This document shows positions 51,552 to 58,864 of a stretch of DNA of 64,000 nt, one piece after another. The stretch comes from Bradyrhizobium huanghuaihaiense (GTDB taxonomy: Bacteria; Pseudomonadota; Alphaproteobacteria; Rhizobiales; Xanthobacteraceae): the NCBI RefSeq assembly GCF_007830635.1, contig NZ_VLLA01000013.1, positions 62,001-126,000 on the forward strand, read 5' to 3'. Both the position numbers and the translations under genes were made by a program. The notes under the pieces were generated by a model. It did not search any database, was not told the origin of the DNA, and saw only the letters and a program-made list of their open reading frames with translations. The first letter of the stretch is position 1, and the number at the start of each line of letters is the position of its first letter.

Positions 51552-52253
51552 ATGGAACATCCGAAATACAAGATCGCGCTCATCGTTGGTGCCGGCGAAG
51601 GCCTGAGCGCCTCGCTGGCCCGGCTGCTGTCCGCCCAAGGCATCCGTGTCGCACTCGCCGCGCGCAAGGTCGAAAAGCTCGGCGCGCTCTGCAGCGAGAC
51701 CGGCGCGAAAGCCTATGCCTGCAACGCCGCCGAGCCTGATGAGGTCGAGCGGCTGTTCGGCCTGGTCGAGCGCGAGATCGGCACGCCCGATCTCGTCGTC
51801 TACAATGCCAGCGGCCGCACCCGCGGGCCGTTCGTCGATCTCGTTTCGGCCGACGTCGCGCAGGCGATCGCGGTCAGCGCCTATGGCGGCTTCCTGGTGG
51901 CGCAGCAGGCGGCCAAACGCATGCTACCGAACCAGCACGGCGCGATCCTGTTCACCGGGGCCTCGGCCAGCGTCAAGGGCTATGCGCAGTCCGCCTCCTT
52001 CGCGATGGGCAAGTTCGCGCTGCGCGGGCTCGCGCAGAGCCTGGCGCGTGAACTCTCGCCGCAAGGCATCCATGTCGCGCATTTCGTCATCGACGGCGGC
52101 ATCAGGAGTGCAGCGCGCACCGAGCCGACCGACAAGCCGGATTCGATGCTCGATCCGGATGCGATCGCGCAGAGCTATTGGAACGTGTTGCAGCAGCCGC
52201 GCAGCGCCTGGAGCTGGGAGCTGGAGCTGCGGCCCTGGGTGGAGAAGTTTTGA
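51552..52253 (+). CDS. SDR-fold protein lacking the catalytic Tyr
   Basis: The 233-residue protein has an SDR-like Rossmann core: the cofactor loop reads VGAGEGLSASLA (third Gly replaced by Ser), NASGRTRGP replaces NNAG, and the active-site segment reads SASFAMGKFALRG. There the catalytic Tyr of YxxxK is Phe while the Lys is kept. A conventional dehydrogenase reaction is therefore doubtful; binding, isomerase or regulatory roles are possible. It ends without an oxidoreductase tail. The enoyl-CoA hydratase gene follows on the same strand after a repeat. Confidence 0.8.
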   Translation: MEHPKYKIALIVGAGEGLSASLARLLSAQGIRVALAARKVEKLGALCSETGAKAYACNAAEPDEVERLFGLVEREIGTPDLVVYNASGRTRGPFVDLVSADVAQAIAVSAYGGFLVAQQAAKRMLPNQHGAILFTGASASVKGYAQSASFAMGKFALRGLAQSLARELSPQGIHVAHFVIDGGIRSAARTEPTDKPDSMLDPDAIAQSYWNVLQQPRSAWSWELELRPWVEKF

Positions 52254-52272
52254 GACGATAACGTAGCAACAA

Positions 52273-52354
52273 CCGTCATTGCGAGCGAAGCGAAGCAATT
52301 CAGAAATGTCTCCGCGGAAGCAGACTGGATTGCTTCGCTTCGCTCGCAATGACG
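52273..52354. repeat. Palindromic repeat (GTCATTGCGAGCG family), copy 3
   Basis: The arms CCGTCATTGCGAGCGAAGCG and CGCTTCGCTCGCAATGACG pair almost perfectly around AAGCAATTCAG and CTGGATTGCTT. It separates the SDR and enoyl-CoA hydratase genes, which are in the same direction. Confidence 0.9.
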
Positions 52355-52371
52355 AAAGAGAGGGAGGCGAC

Positions 52372-53202
52372 ATGACCACGGAAACCACCATCGACACCGG
52401 CACCAGCGAGCTCCTCTGCGTCATCCGTGACCGCGTCGCGGTCATCACGCTGAACCGGCCGGAGGCACGCAATTCGCTGTCGGACGCGCTGACGCCGGCG
52501 CTGCGCACCATGATCCGGACCTGCGCCGAGGATTCGAGCGTCGGCGCGCTCTTGCTCACTGGTGCGGGCGAAGCCTTCTGCGCCGGCGGCAACGTCAAGG
52601 GCATGGGCGCGCATCGCGACCCCAAAAAGCTGGAGATGTCGCTGGACGACCGCATCGCCGATCTGCAGGAGCGGCAGCGGCTGCTGACCGGCGCGCTGGT
52701 GTCGGTGCGCAAGCCGACCATCGCCGCGCTGCCCGGCCCCGCGGTCGGCGCCGGGCTTGCCATCGCCATGGCCTGCGACATCCGCATCGCCGCGCAATCG
52801 GCCTTCGTCGCCACCGGCTATGCCCGCATCGCGCTCAGCGGCGATTACGGCATCGCCTGGCTGCTCACCCGCCTCGTCGGCACCGCGCGGGCACGCGAAT
52901 TGATGTTCACCGGCGACCGCGTCGACGCCGCGCGCGCCGAAGCGATCGGCCTCGTCAACCGCGTCGTGCCCGACGACAAATTGCAGACTGAGGCGTTCGC
53001 GCTGGCCAAATCGCTCGCCGAAGGCCCTCGCCTCGCGCTGCGCTACATGAAGGACAATCTCGACGAGGCCCTGCTGTTCGACTTCGAGACCGCCCGCGAC
53101 CATGAAGCCGAACGCCTGATCCGCCTCACCACCACCGCCGACCACAAGGAAGCGGTGCAGGCGTTCATCGAGAAGCGCAAGGCGGTGTTCCCGGGGAAAT
53201 AG
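52372..53202 (+). CDS. Enoyl-CoA hydratase/isomerase family protein
   Basis: The 276-residue crotonase-fold protein has the oxyanion segments LLLTGAGEAFCAGGNVKGMG (about 60-79) and ALPGPAVGAGLAIAMACD (about 117-134). The later segment ALSGDYGIAWLLTRLVG holds Asp where hydratases have the catalytic Glu (GIxPE...), so it is more likely an isomerase or another crotonase than a classical hydratase. GGGAGGCGAC precedes the ATG at 52372. Substrate unknown. Confidence 0.86.
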   Translation: MTTETTIDTGTSELLCVIRDRVAVITLNRPEARNSLSDALTPALRTMIRTCAEDSSVGALLLTGAGEAFCAGGNVKGMGAHRDPKKLEMSLDDRIADLQERQRLLTGALVSVRKPTIAALPGPAVGAGLAIAMACDIRIAAQSAFVATGYARIALSGDYGIAWLLTRLVGTARARELMFTGDRVDAARAEAIGLVNRVVPDDKLQTEAFALAKSLAEGPRLALRYMKDNLDEALLFDFETARDHEAERLIRLTTTADHKEAVQAFIEKRKAVFPGK

Positions 53203-53211
53203 GATTTTTAC

Positions 53212-53422
53212 CCGTCACCCTGAGGCGGCCGCTTCTTCAGCGGCCCTCGAAGGGCGACGGCCCGGCTGCGGCCGCGGGGAATCGGATGCCAATGGACAGC
53301 GAGGCCGTTCATCCTTCGAGGCTCCCCATGGGACGCGTTGCGTCCCATGCCTCGCACCTCAGGATGACGGGATGCGAGCGCGGGAAGAATCCCGGATTGC
53401 GCTGCGCTCCATCCGGGCTGCG
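53212..53422. repeat. Composite palindromic repeat region
   Basis: The first element (53212-53370) starts CCGTCACCCTGAGGCGGCC and ends GCACCTCAGGATGACGG; it is related to the element at 60585-60719 (shared CTTCGAGGCTC and TCAGGATGACGG). A half-element of the GTAGCCCGGATGG family (GGATTGCGCTGCGCTCCATC) follows at 53391-53422. The gap to the small gene at 53480 contains nothing else. Confidence 0.8.
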
Positions 53423-53479
53423 CGGTCCGAACCATTCGATCATTCCCTATAGTAGGGACCCTATTTTTGGGATTACTGA

Positions 53480-53650
53480 ATGGACTGGTCTGAGGTGGTC
53501 CGGAAGGCCGCCATCCTGGCGGAGAAGACGGGCTATGTTACGTTCGATCAGCTGAACGAGCTGATGCCATCTACCAAGGTGGAGCCGGAAGACATTGAAG
53601 CTGTGCTCGCGGCTTTAAGCGAGCGGGGTATCTGGATCGAGGAAGAATAG
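53480..53650 (+). CDS. Stand-alone sigma-70 region 1.1 domain protein
   Basis: This 56-residue protein (MDWSEVVRKAAILAEKTGYV..., ending LSERGIWIEEE) matches the compact helical sigma-70 region 1.1: a GYVTFDQLNELMPSTKVEPE segment and EDIEAVLAALSERGI line up with the equivalent part of housekeeping sigma factors (GYVTYDELN...LP...IEDIM..L...GI). There is no sigma region 2-4. It could bind RNA polymerase or DNA in place of the domain that gates the active site; that is inference. Codon use is less biased than in the neighbours (TTA, ATT, GTT used). ATG at 53480; no strong ribosome-binding site. A terminator for the opposite strand follows. Confidence 0.75.
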   Translation: MDWSEVVRKAAILAEKTGYVTFDQLNELMPSTKVEPEDIEAVLAALSERGIWIEEE

Positions 53651-53686
53651 GCCGGCGCTTTCGCGGGGTGGAATTGGGCTCGCCTC

Positions 53687-53724
53687 AAAAAAAAGCCCGG
53701 CTCTGGATGACCAGGGCCGGGCTT
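53687..53724 (-). terminator. Rho-independent terminator of the GNAT gene
   Basis: Read on the minus strand, AAGCCCGGC and GCCGGGCTT form a 9-bp stem followed by TTTTTTTT. It lies 10 bases after the stop of the GNAT gene (53734). Confidence 0.9.
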
Positions 53725-53733
53725 GCAGTGGTG

Positions 53734-54357
53734 TCAGGCCGAGGCTGAGGGGCTTTCGTCCTGACGGGAAAGGGCGGCGAGGCGCCAGCTCGCACAAGGA
53801 ATCTCTTTCGGCGCGATACTGATCTCCTTGTCGAAGCGCACCAGCTTCCAGTCGTCGGGATGGTTGACGAAGGCGAAGCCGGATTTGCGTGCGAGCGAGA
53901 CCATGGCCTCGTTGGAGCGCAGCGTATCGCCGAACATGTGCTCGGCGCCAAGCGCGGCTGCGCGGCATTCGAGGTTCTTCATCAGCGCGGTGGCGATGCC
54001 ATGGCCATGCCAGCGGTCATCGACCGACAGGCCGAATTCGAGCGTCGCGGTTTCCGCATGCAACGCATAGCGCGCCTCGGCGACGATGGTCTCGAAGCCG
54101 TCGACCATCATGGTCGCGACGACAGTGAAACGCTCGCGCTCGCCGACCCCGAGGAAATCGTGCAGCAGGCCCTTCGGCAATTCGCTGATCGCACCGAAGA
54201 AGCGGTTGTAGCGGGAGCGGGTCGAGAGCGAGCGGAAATAGTGCTGCAGCTCCTCGGTGTCGCGCGGCTCGACGAAACGGACGTTGAGAGCCGTGCCGTC
54301 GCGGGTGCGCAGCGTGTCCGAATATTGCTTCAGGTCTTCGAGGCGGAGAGTGCTCAT
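53734..54357 (-). CDS. GNAT-family N-acetyltransferase
   Basis: The 207-residue protein starts MSTLRLEDLKQY and has a GNAT domain (about 20-170): beta-strand IVAEARYAL, the acetyl-CoA pyrophosphate loop in DRWHGHGIATALM (Q/RxxGxG/A type), and the later ALGAEHMFGDTLRSNEAMV. The acceptor, a small molecule or a protein, is unknown. ATG at 54357 with AAAGG upstream. It is downstream of the DUF1127 gene with a strong hairpin in the gap. Confidence 0.87.
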   Translation of the reverse strand: MSTLRLEDLKQYSDTLRTRDGTALNVRFVEPRDTEELQHYFRSLSTRSRYNRFFGAISELPKGLLHDFLGVGERERFTVVATMMVDGFETIVAEARYALHAETATLEFGLSVDDRWHGHGIATALMKNLECRAAALGAEHMFGDTLRSNEAMVSLARKSGFAFVNHPDDWKLVRFDKEISIAPKEIPCASWRLAALSRQDESPSASA

Positions 54358-54399
54358 GACACGAGCCTTTGAGAAATTTGCCCTCGGGGAAAAGGGACC

Positions 54400-54430
54400 G
54401 CCGGCGCCCCTGTGAACAGGCGGCGCCGGC
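54400..54430 (-). promoter_or_regulatory. Hairpin between the DUF1127 and GNAT genes
   Basis: GCCGGCGCC and GGCGCCGGC form a 9-bp stem, extended by CCTG/CAGG with a one-base bulge. On the minus strand a short TTTT run follows. It may partly terminate the DUF1127 message or stabilise its 3' end, giving unequal expression of the two genes. Confidence 0.5.
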
Positions 54431-54441
54431 CTGGCGGCCAA

Positions 54442-54645
54442 TCAGGCCCGCCAGAAGGGTTTGTCGGCCTCATAGGCGATGTCGGACCAGGACAGCCCGA
54501 CGTCATGGAGATCGCGGGCGGTCCAGTGCGTCAGCTCGCGCCGGGTCCGGTAGCGCTCGTGCCAGACGTGAAGCGTCTCGCCGATCTGGTAGAGCAGGCC
54601 GTGCGCATGATGATTTGTCATCGAATTGTCGGTCAAAGTAGACAT
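54442..54645 (-). CDS. DUF1127 small protein
   Basis: The 67-residue protein has the DUF1127 core in its second half (about 28-62: RYRTRRELTHWTARDLHDVG followed by LSWSDI). DUF1127 proteins are short, basic and common in alphaproteobacteria; several bind RNA or influence phosphate, carbon or small-RNA control. The function here is inferred from the family only. AGGAG stands 8 bases before the ATG at 54645. It is upstream of the GNAT gene and divergent from the LysR gene. Confidence 0.88.
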   Translation of the reverse strand: MSTLTDNSMTNHHAHGLLYQIGETLHVWHERYRTRRELTHWTARDLHDVGLSWSDIAYEADKPFWRA

Positions 54646-54723
54646 TTTCAGCTCCTGGAGCTAAGTTGACCGCCAATATCTGCCTCTGAGTGCGCCGCGA
54701 CAAACGACAATTTGTACCCTTTC

Positions 54724-54742
54724 GCATGAAATAACGTCATGC
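54724..54742. promoter_or_regulatory. Candidate LysR-type box
   Basis: GCATGA and TCATGC are complementary arms around AATAACG, and the site contains the T-N11-A pattern of LysR-type regulators (T54727, A54739). It lies 14 bases before the lysR start in the 110-base gap to the divergent DUF1127 gene. Confidence 0.4.
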
Positions 54743-54755
54743 ATCCTGCTGCCAG

Positions 54756-55649
54756 ATGACTGCCAGATTGCCCTCCCTGAACGGATTGCGGGCGTTCGAG
54801 GCCGCCGCGCGCCATCTCAGCTTCACGCTGGCGGCCAGCGAGCTGAACGTGACCCAGACCGCGATCAGCCATCAGATCCGCAGGCTCGAGGAGGAGCTCG
54901 GCATCCGCCTGTTCATCCGGCAGAACCGCGCGCTGGCGCTGACGCCGGAGGCGCGCGACTATTTGCCGGGCGTGCGCGCCGCCTTCAACGACCTGCGCCT
55001 CGCCACCGACCGCCTGCTGCGCAAGGACGACGACAAGGTGCTGACGGTGTCGACGATCGCCTCGCTTGCCGCAAAGTGGCTGCTGCCGCGACTGACCGAC
55101 TTCCAGGAGAGCCATCCCGGCATCGACGTCCGCATCACCACCTCGACCAGCCTGGTCGACTTCCAGCGCGACAATGTCGATGTCGCGATCCGCTACGGCC
55201 GCGGCCAATGGCCGGGCCTGCGCGCCGACTGGCTGATGGCGGACGAGCTGTTTCCGGTGTGCAGCCCCTCGCTGCTGCGCGGCGACAAGCCGCTGCGTCG
55301 TCCGGAGGATCTGAAGGACCACGTGCTGCTGCACACCAACGTCAGTGACGACTGGCGGCTGTGGCTGACCGCGGCGGGCCTTTCCGCCGGCATCTCCCGG
55401 CAGCCCGGCATCACCTTCGACATGACCTTGATGACGGTGCAGGCGGCGATCGACGGCATGGGCGTGGCGATGGGACGGACCTCCTACGTCCAGGACGACA
55501 TCGCCAAGGGACGGCTGGTGGTCCCCTTCAAGATCGCGCTGCCGGCGGATGCAGGGTTTTACCTGGTCTCTCCCGACGGCCGTCGAGAGGCACCGAAGCT
55601 TGCCGCGTTCCGCCAATGGATCCTCGCTGCAACGCAAAATAAAGCCTGA
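54756..55649 (+). CDS. LysR-type transcriptional regulator (GcvA-like)
   Basis: The 297-residue protein has an N-terminal winged helix (about 5-64; LAASELNVTQTAISHQIRRL) and a LysR substrate-binding domain (about 92-290). The segment PSLNGLRAFEAAARHLSFT is typical of the GcvA-like branch. It probably controls neighbouring catabolic or transport genes in response to a co-inducer; the MFS gene at 55794 is in the same direction and the closest candidate. A possible LysR box overlaps its leader. Confidence 0.9.
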   Translation: MTARLPSLNGLRAFEAAARHLSFTLAASELNVTQTAISHQIRRLEEELGIRLFIRQNRALALTPEARDYLPGVRAAFNDLRLATDRLLRKDDDKVLTVSTIASLAAKWLLPRLTDFQESHPGIDVRITTSTSLVDFQRDNVDVAIRYGRGQWPGLRADWLMADELFPVCSPSLLRGDKPLRRPEDLKDHVLLHTNVSDDWRLWLTAAGLSAGISRQPGITFDMTLMTVQAAIDGMGVAMGRTSYVQDDIAKGRLVVPFKIALPADAGFYLVSPDGRREAPKLAAFRQWILAATQNKA

Positions 55650-55793
55650 AAAATCATCAGCTTCCTCCGGAAAACCGGTTGACTCCCTCCGCCTCGCGCG
55701 GGAAGGGGATGACAGATTGTCGCAGCTTCAATCTGTCGCCTTGCCGTGAAATGAGTTCCGGTCCGGCCACGTCTTTCCAAGGGGAGCAACGTC

Positions 55794-57125
55794 ATGGCTG
55801 GACCAGCCACCTCAACCAATCCGCCCGAGATCAAGTCGCGCATCGGCGCGATCCTGCGCGCCACTTCAGGCAATTTCCTCGAGCAGTTCGATTTCTTCCT
55901 GTTCGGCTTCTACGCCGCCGCGATCGGCAAGGCGTTCTTCCCTTCGAGCAATGAGACGGCGTCACTGCTCAACACGTTCGGCGTGTTCTGGCTCGGCGCG
56001 TTGATGCGGCCCGTCGGTGCGATCGTGCTCGGCGCTTACATCGACCGCATCGGCCGCCGCCAGGGCCTGATCGTCACGCTCGGCATCATGGCGTTCGGCA
56101 CCGTCGTGATCGCGTTCTGCCCGAGCTATGCGACCATCGGCATCGCGGCGCCTGTCATCGTGCTGGTCGGCCGCCTGCTGCAGGGCTTCTCCGCCGGCGT
56201 CGAGCTCGGCGGCGTGTCGGTGTATCTCGCGGAGATCGCAACGCCCGGCAATCGCGGCTTCTACACCTCGTTCCAGTCGTCGAGCCAACAGGTCGCGATC
56301 TTCGTCGCGTCGATCCTCGGCTATCTCCTGTCCGAGGTAATGCCGGCCGACACGGTCGCGTCCTGGGGCTGGCGCATTCCGTTCTTCGTCGGCTGCCTGA
56401 TCATTCCCTTGATCTTTGTCCTGCGGCGTACGCTGGAGGAAACGCCCGCCTTCCTCGCCATGAAGAAGCATCCGACGGCGAGCGAAGTGTTCGCCTCGGC
56501 GCTCGCCAACTGGCGCATCGTGCTGCTCGGCATGATGATCGCGATCCTGACCACGACGACGTTCTACTTCGTCACCGTCTACACGCCGACCTTCGGCAAG
56601 ACGGTGCTGAAGCTGTCGACGCATGACGCGCTGCTCGTGACGCTGCTGGTGGCCGTCACCAACTTCATCTGGAATCCGGTCGGTGGCGCGCTGTCCGACC
56701 GCATCGGCCGCAAGCCGGTACTGATCGGGATCGCCGGCCTCGCGCTGGTCACCGCCTATCCGGCACTGTCCTGGCTGGTCGCCGCGCCGACCTTCGGCAA
56801 GCTGCTCGCCGTCGAGATGATGTTCTCGTTCTATTTCGGCATGTACAGCGGCACCATGCTCGGCGCCCTGGTCGAGATCGTCCCGGCGCATGTGCGCACC
56901 ACCTGCTTCTCGCTCGCCTTCGCGCTCGCCGCTGCGCTGTTCGGCACCTTCACGCCGTTCGCCTCGACCTGGCTGATCGACTACACCGGCAACAAGGCCG
57001 CGCCCGGCGCCTGGCTGATGTTCGCGGCACTCCTCGGCATCATCGCGGCGTCGATCGTCTATCGCGACGGTGGCAAGGCTGTGCCGATCTATGACACGGC
57101 GGCGGAGCCGGTTGCGGGGCATTGA
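55794..57125 (+). CDS. MHS-type MFS transporter (dicarboxylate/tricarboxylate-like)
   Basis: The 443-residue protein has 12 predicted transmembrane helices and the metabolite:H+ symporter motifs: FLEQFDFFLFGFYAAAIG at the start, RPVGAIVLGAYIDRIGRRQG after helix 2 and GRLLQGFSAGVELGGVSVYLAE. Citrate, tricarballylate, shikimate and betaine carriers belong to this group. It likely imports an organic acid with protons. It follows the LysR gene by 144 bases. Confidence 0.88.
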   Translation: MAGPATSTNPPEIKSRIGAILRATSGNFLEQFDFFLFGFYAAAIGKAFFPSSNETASLLNTFGVFWLGALMRPVGAIVLGAYIDRIGRRQGLIVTLGIMAFGTVVIAFCPSYATIGIAAPVIVLVGRLLQGFSAGVELGGVSVYLAEIATPGNRGFYTSFQSSSQQVAIFVASILGYLLSEVMPADTVASWGWRIPFFVGCLIIPLIFVLRRTLEETPAFLAMKKHPTASEVFASALANWRIVLLGMMIAILTTTTFYFVTVYTPTFGKTVLKLSTHDALLVTLLVAVTNFIWNPVGGALSDRIGRKPVLIGIAGLALVTAYPALSWLVAAPTFGKLLAVEMMFSFYFGMYSGTMLGALVEIVPAHVRTTCFSLAFALAAALFGTFTPFASTWLIDYTGNKAAPGAWLMFAALLGIIAASIVYRDGGKAVPIYDTAAEPVAGH

Positions 57126-57146
57126 GGGTCGTTCCGCGCGCCCTTC

Positions 57147-57305
57147 ACCCTCCCCTGGAGGGGGAGGGTCGGGGCGCATGAAGCGAAGCGGAATGCGGAC
57201 CGGGGTGGGGTGGAGGTCCCTCCGCATCGAACGCTGCCCGTGGGGAGAGACCACCCCACCCCGCTCGCGCTTCGCGCGATCGACCCTCCCCCCCAGGGGA
57301 GGGTA
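57147..57305. repeat. Palindromic repeat (CTCCCCTGGAGGGGGAG family), copy 2
   Basis: It begins CACCCTCCCCTGGAGGGGGA and ends CCCCCCAGGGGAGGGTAAGA, and shares the GCTCGCGCTTCGCGCGATCG hairpin with the element at 43615-43775. It lies between convergent genes. Confidence 0.88.
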
Positions 57306-57316
57306 AGAGCGGGGGC

Positions 57317-57730
57317 TTACAGCTCCACCACCACGTAATCGCTCTCGACCTTCACGGGAATCGTCTCGGCGACATACGGCCCCTTCACCACGCTTGCACC
57401 CGGCTCGACATGGGCCGGATAGGCCTTCACGCGGAAGCGGCGGGGATCGCAGTAGGACTGTCCAGTGCGGATATCGAATTCCCAACCGTGCCAGGGGCAG
57501 CGGATGATCTCACCTAACTTCGTGTATTCGATCTCGCCGGGATTGCTCGACTGCGCGAGACCGATCAGCGGGCCCTCGCACAATGCCGCGCCCTGATGCG
57601 GGCAGCGGTTCATCAGGCCGAAATATTCGCCCTTGATGTTGAAGATCGCGATCGGCCGTCCGTCGATCTCCAGGAATTTTCGCGTGCCCGGCGGAAGCTC
57701 GTCGACCGGCGCAATCACATGACGCGCCAT
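57317..57730 (-). CDS. Rieske [2Fe-2S] ferredoxin-like protein
   Basis: The 137-residue protein has the Rieske motifs CPHQGA (about 43-48) and CPWHGWEFD (about 79-87) that ligate one 2Fe-2S cluster with two Cys and two His. It resembles small ferredoxin subunits or electron donors of oxygenases; no oxygenase alpha subunit is adjacent. Its ATG overlaps the TGA of the upstream amidohydrolase gene by one base (TGATG), so translation is coupled and the two probably act together. Confidence 0.9.
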   Translation of the reverse strand: MARHVIAPVDELPPGTRKFLEIDGRPIAIFNIKGEYFGLMNRCPHQGAALCEGPLIGLAQSSNPGEIEYTKLGEIIRCPWHGWEFDIRTGQSYCDPRRFRVKAYPAHVEPGASVVKGPYVAETIPVKVESDYVVVEL

Positions 57731-58839
57731 CAATTTATTCCGTAGAGCTTCTTCGCATTGCCGAGATAGAACGCCTCGCGATTGGCTTCGCTGACGCCCG
57801 CCGGCAGCACGCGCGAGGGCTCGTCATAGTCCCAATGCGGATAGTCGGTCGCGAACAGCAGCCGGTCCCAGCCGATCCATTTGATGACGTCGAACAGGTC
57901 CTCGCGCCTTTCAGGATCTTCCATCGGCTGCGTCGTCCACCACACCTGCTCGCGGATATATTCGGACGGCGGCCGCTTCACATGCGGGACCTCGCTGCGC
58001 AGCCGCTGCCAGGCCTTGTCCAGCCGCCAAGCCAATGACGGCGCCCAGCCGAAGCCGGCCTCGATCATCACCATCTTCAGTTTCGGGAAGCGCTCGAACA
58101 CGCCCTCCAGCACCAGGCTCGCCAGCGCCGATTGCTGGCACTGCGAGTGGCCGACCATCTCCTCGATGTAGTAACTCGGCCAGCCTGATGGCGTGATCGG
58201 ATTGCCGCCGAAGCCGAAAGCGTGCACGCCGACGGGAAGACCCGCCTCTTCCGCGGCCTGATAGATCGGCCAGTAACGGCGCTGGCCAAGCGGCTCGACG
58301 TTACGACTGAGTAAGAGCACCTGTACAAAGTTCTTGTCGCCGGCGCGCTCGCGGATCTCGGCGGCGGCCGACAGCCCGTCCTCATTGCCGACGACGATGG
58401 ACGCCTTCAGCCGCTTGTCCTTGCTGGTCCATTTGTCGATCTGCCAGTCGTTGATCGCCGAGCACAGCGCGGCCGAGAGTTCGTGATTGCGGATGCCCTG
58501 CCCGGTGTTGAGCGGATTGAGCACGCCAAGCTGCACATTGTTGGGATCGAGCAATTGCTTCTGCATGAAGGCGAGCGAGGAGCCCTGCGGGCCGCCCTCC
58601 GGCGGATAGGCATCGCGGCGGGAGGCATTGGGCTGCGCCTTCGGATAGGGCGGGCCTTCCATCATGCCCTGGTAGGCATGGACGCCGTAGATCTCGAGAT
58701 GATGCTGCCAACGCTTGGCGAGGTAGGGATAGAGCTCTGTGCGGGTCGCGCGTGCCGGGTGGATGTCGCAGTCCGCGATCGCGGTTTTGACGGTCAGTGG
58801 GGAAGCGGCTTCTTGGTTCTCGCGGAACTGTATATTCAT
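57730..58839 (-). CDS. Amidohydrolase-2 family protein (paralogue 1)
   Basis: The 369-residue TIM-barrel metal hydrolase/decarboxylase has the N-terminal motif DCDIHPA (D-x-H metal-binding start), a barrel His in LPVGVHAFGFGG (about 206), a later motif VMIEAGFGW, and the late Asp motif FATDYPHWDYDEPS (about 335). The family includes aromatic decarboxylases (ACMSD-like) and hydrolases. It is 26 bases downstream of a paralogous gene (58865-59923) and coupled to a Rieske protein gene, which suggests a small oxidative pathway. ATG at 58839. Confidence 0.9.
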   Translation of the reverse strand: MNIQFRENQEAASPLTVKTAIADCDIHPARATRTELYPYLAKRWQHHLEIYGVHAYQGMMEGPPYPKAQPNASRRDAYPPEGGPQGSSLAFMQKQLLDPNNVQLGVLNPLNTGQGIRNHELSAALCSAINDWQIDKWTSKDKRLKASIVVGNEDGLSAAAEIRERAGDKNFVQVLLLSRNVEPLGQRRYWPIYQAAEEAGLPVGVHAFGFGGNPITPSGWPSYYIEEMVGHSQCQQSALASLVLEGVFERFPKLKMVMIEAGFGWAPSLAWRLDKAWQRLRSEVPHVKRPPSEYIREQVWWTTQPMEDPERREDLFDVIKWIGWDRLLFATDYPHWDYDEPSRVLPAGVSEANREAFYLGNAKKLYGIN

Positions 58840-58864
58840 CGCCTTGCCTCCTTTGGCAGCGGGC

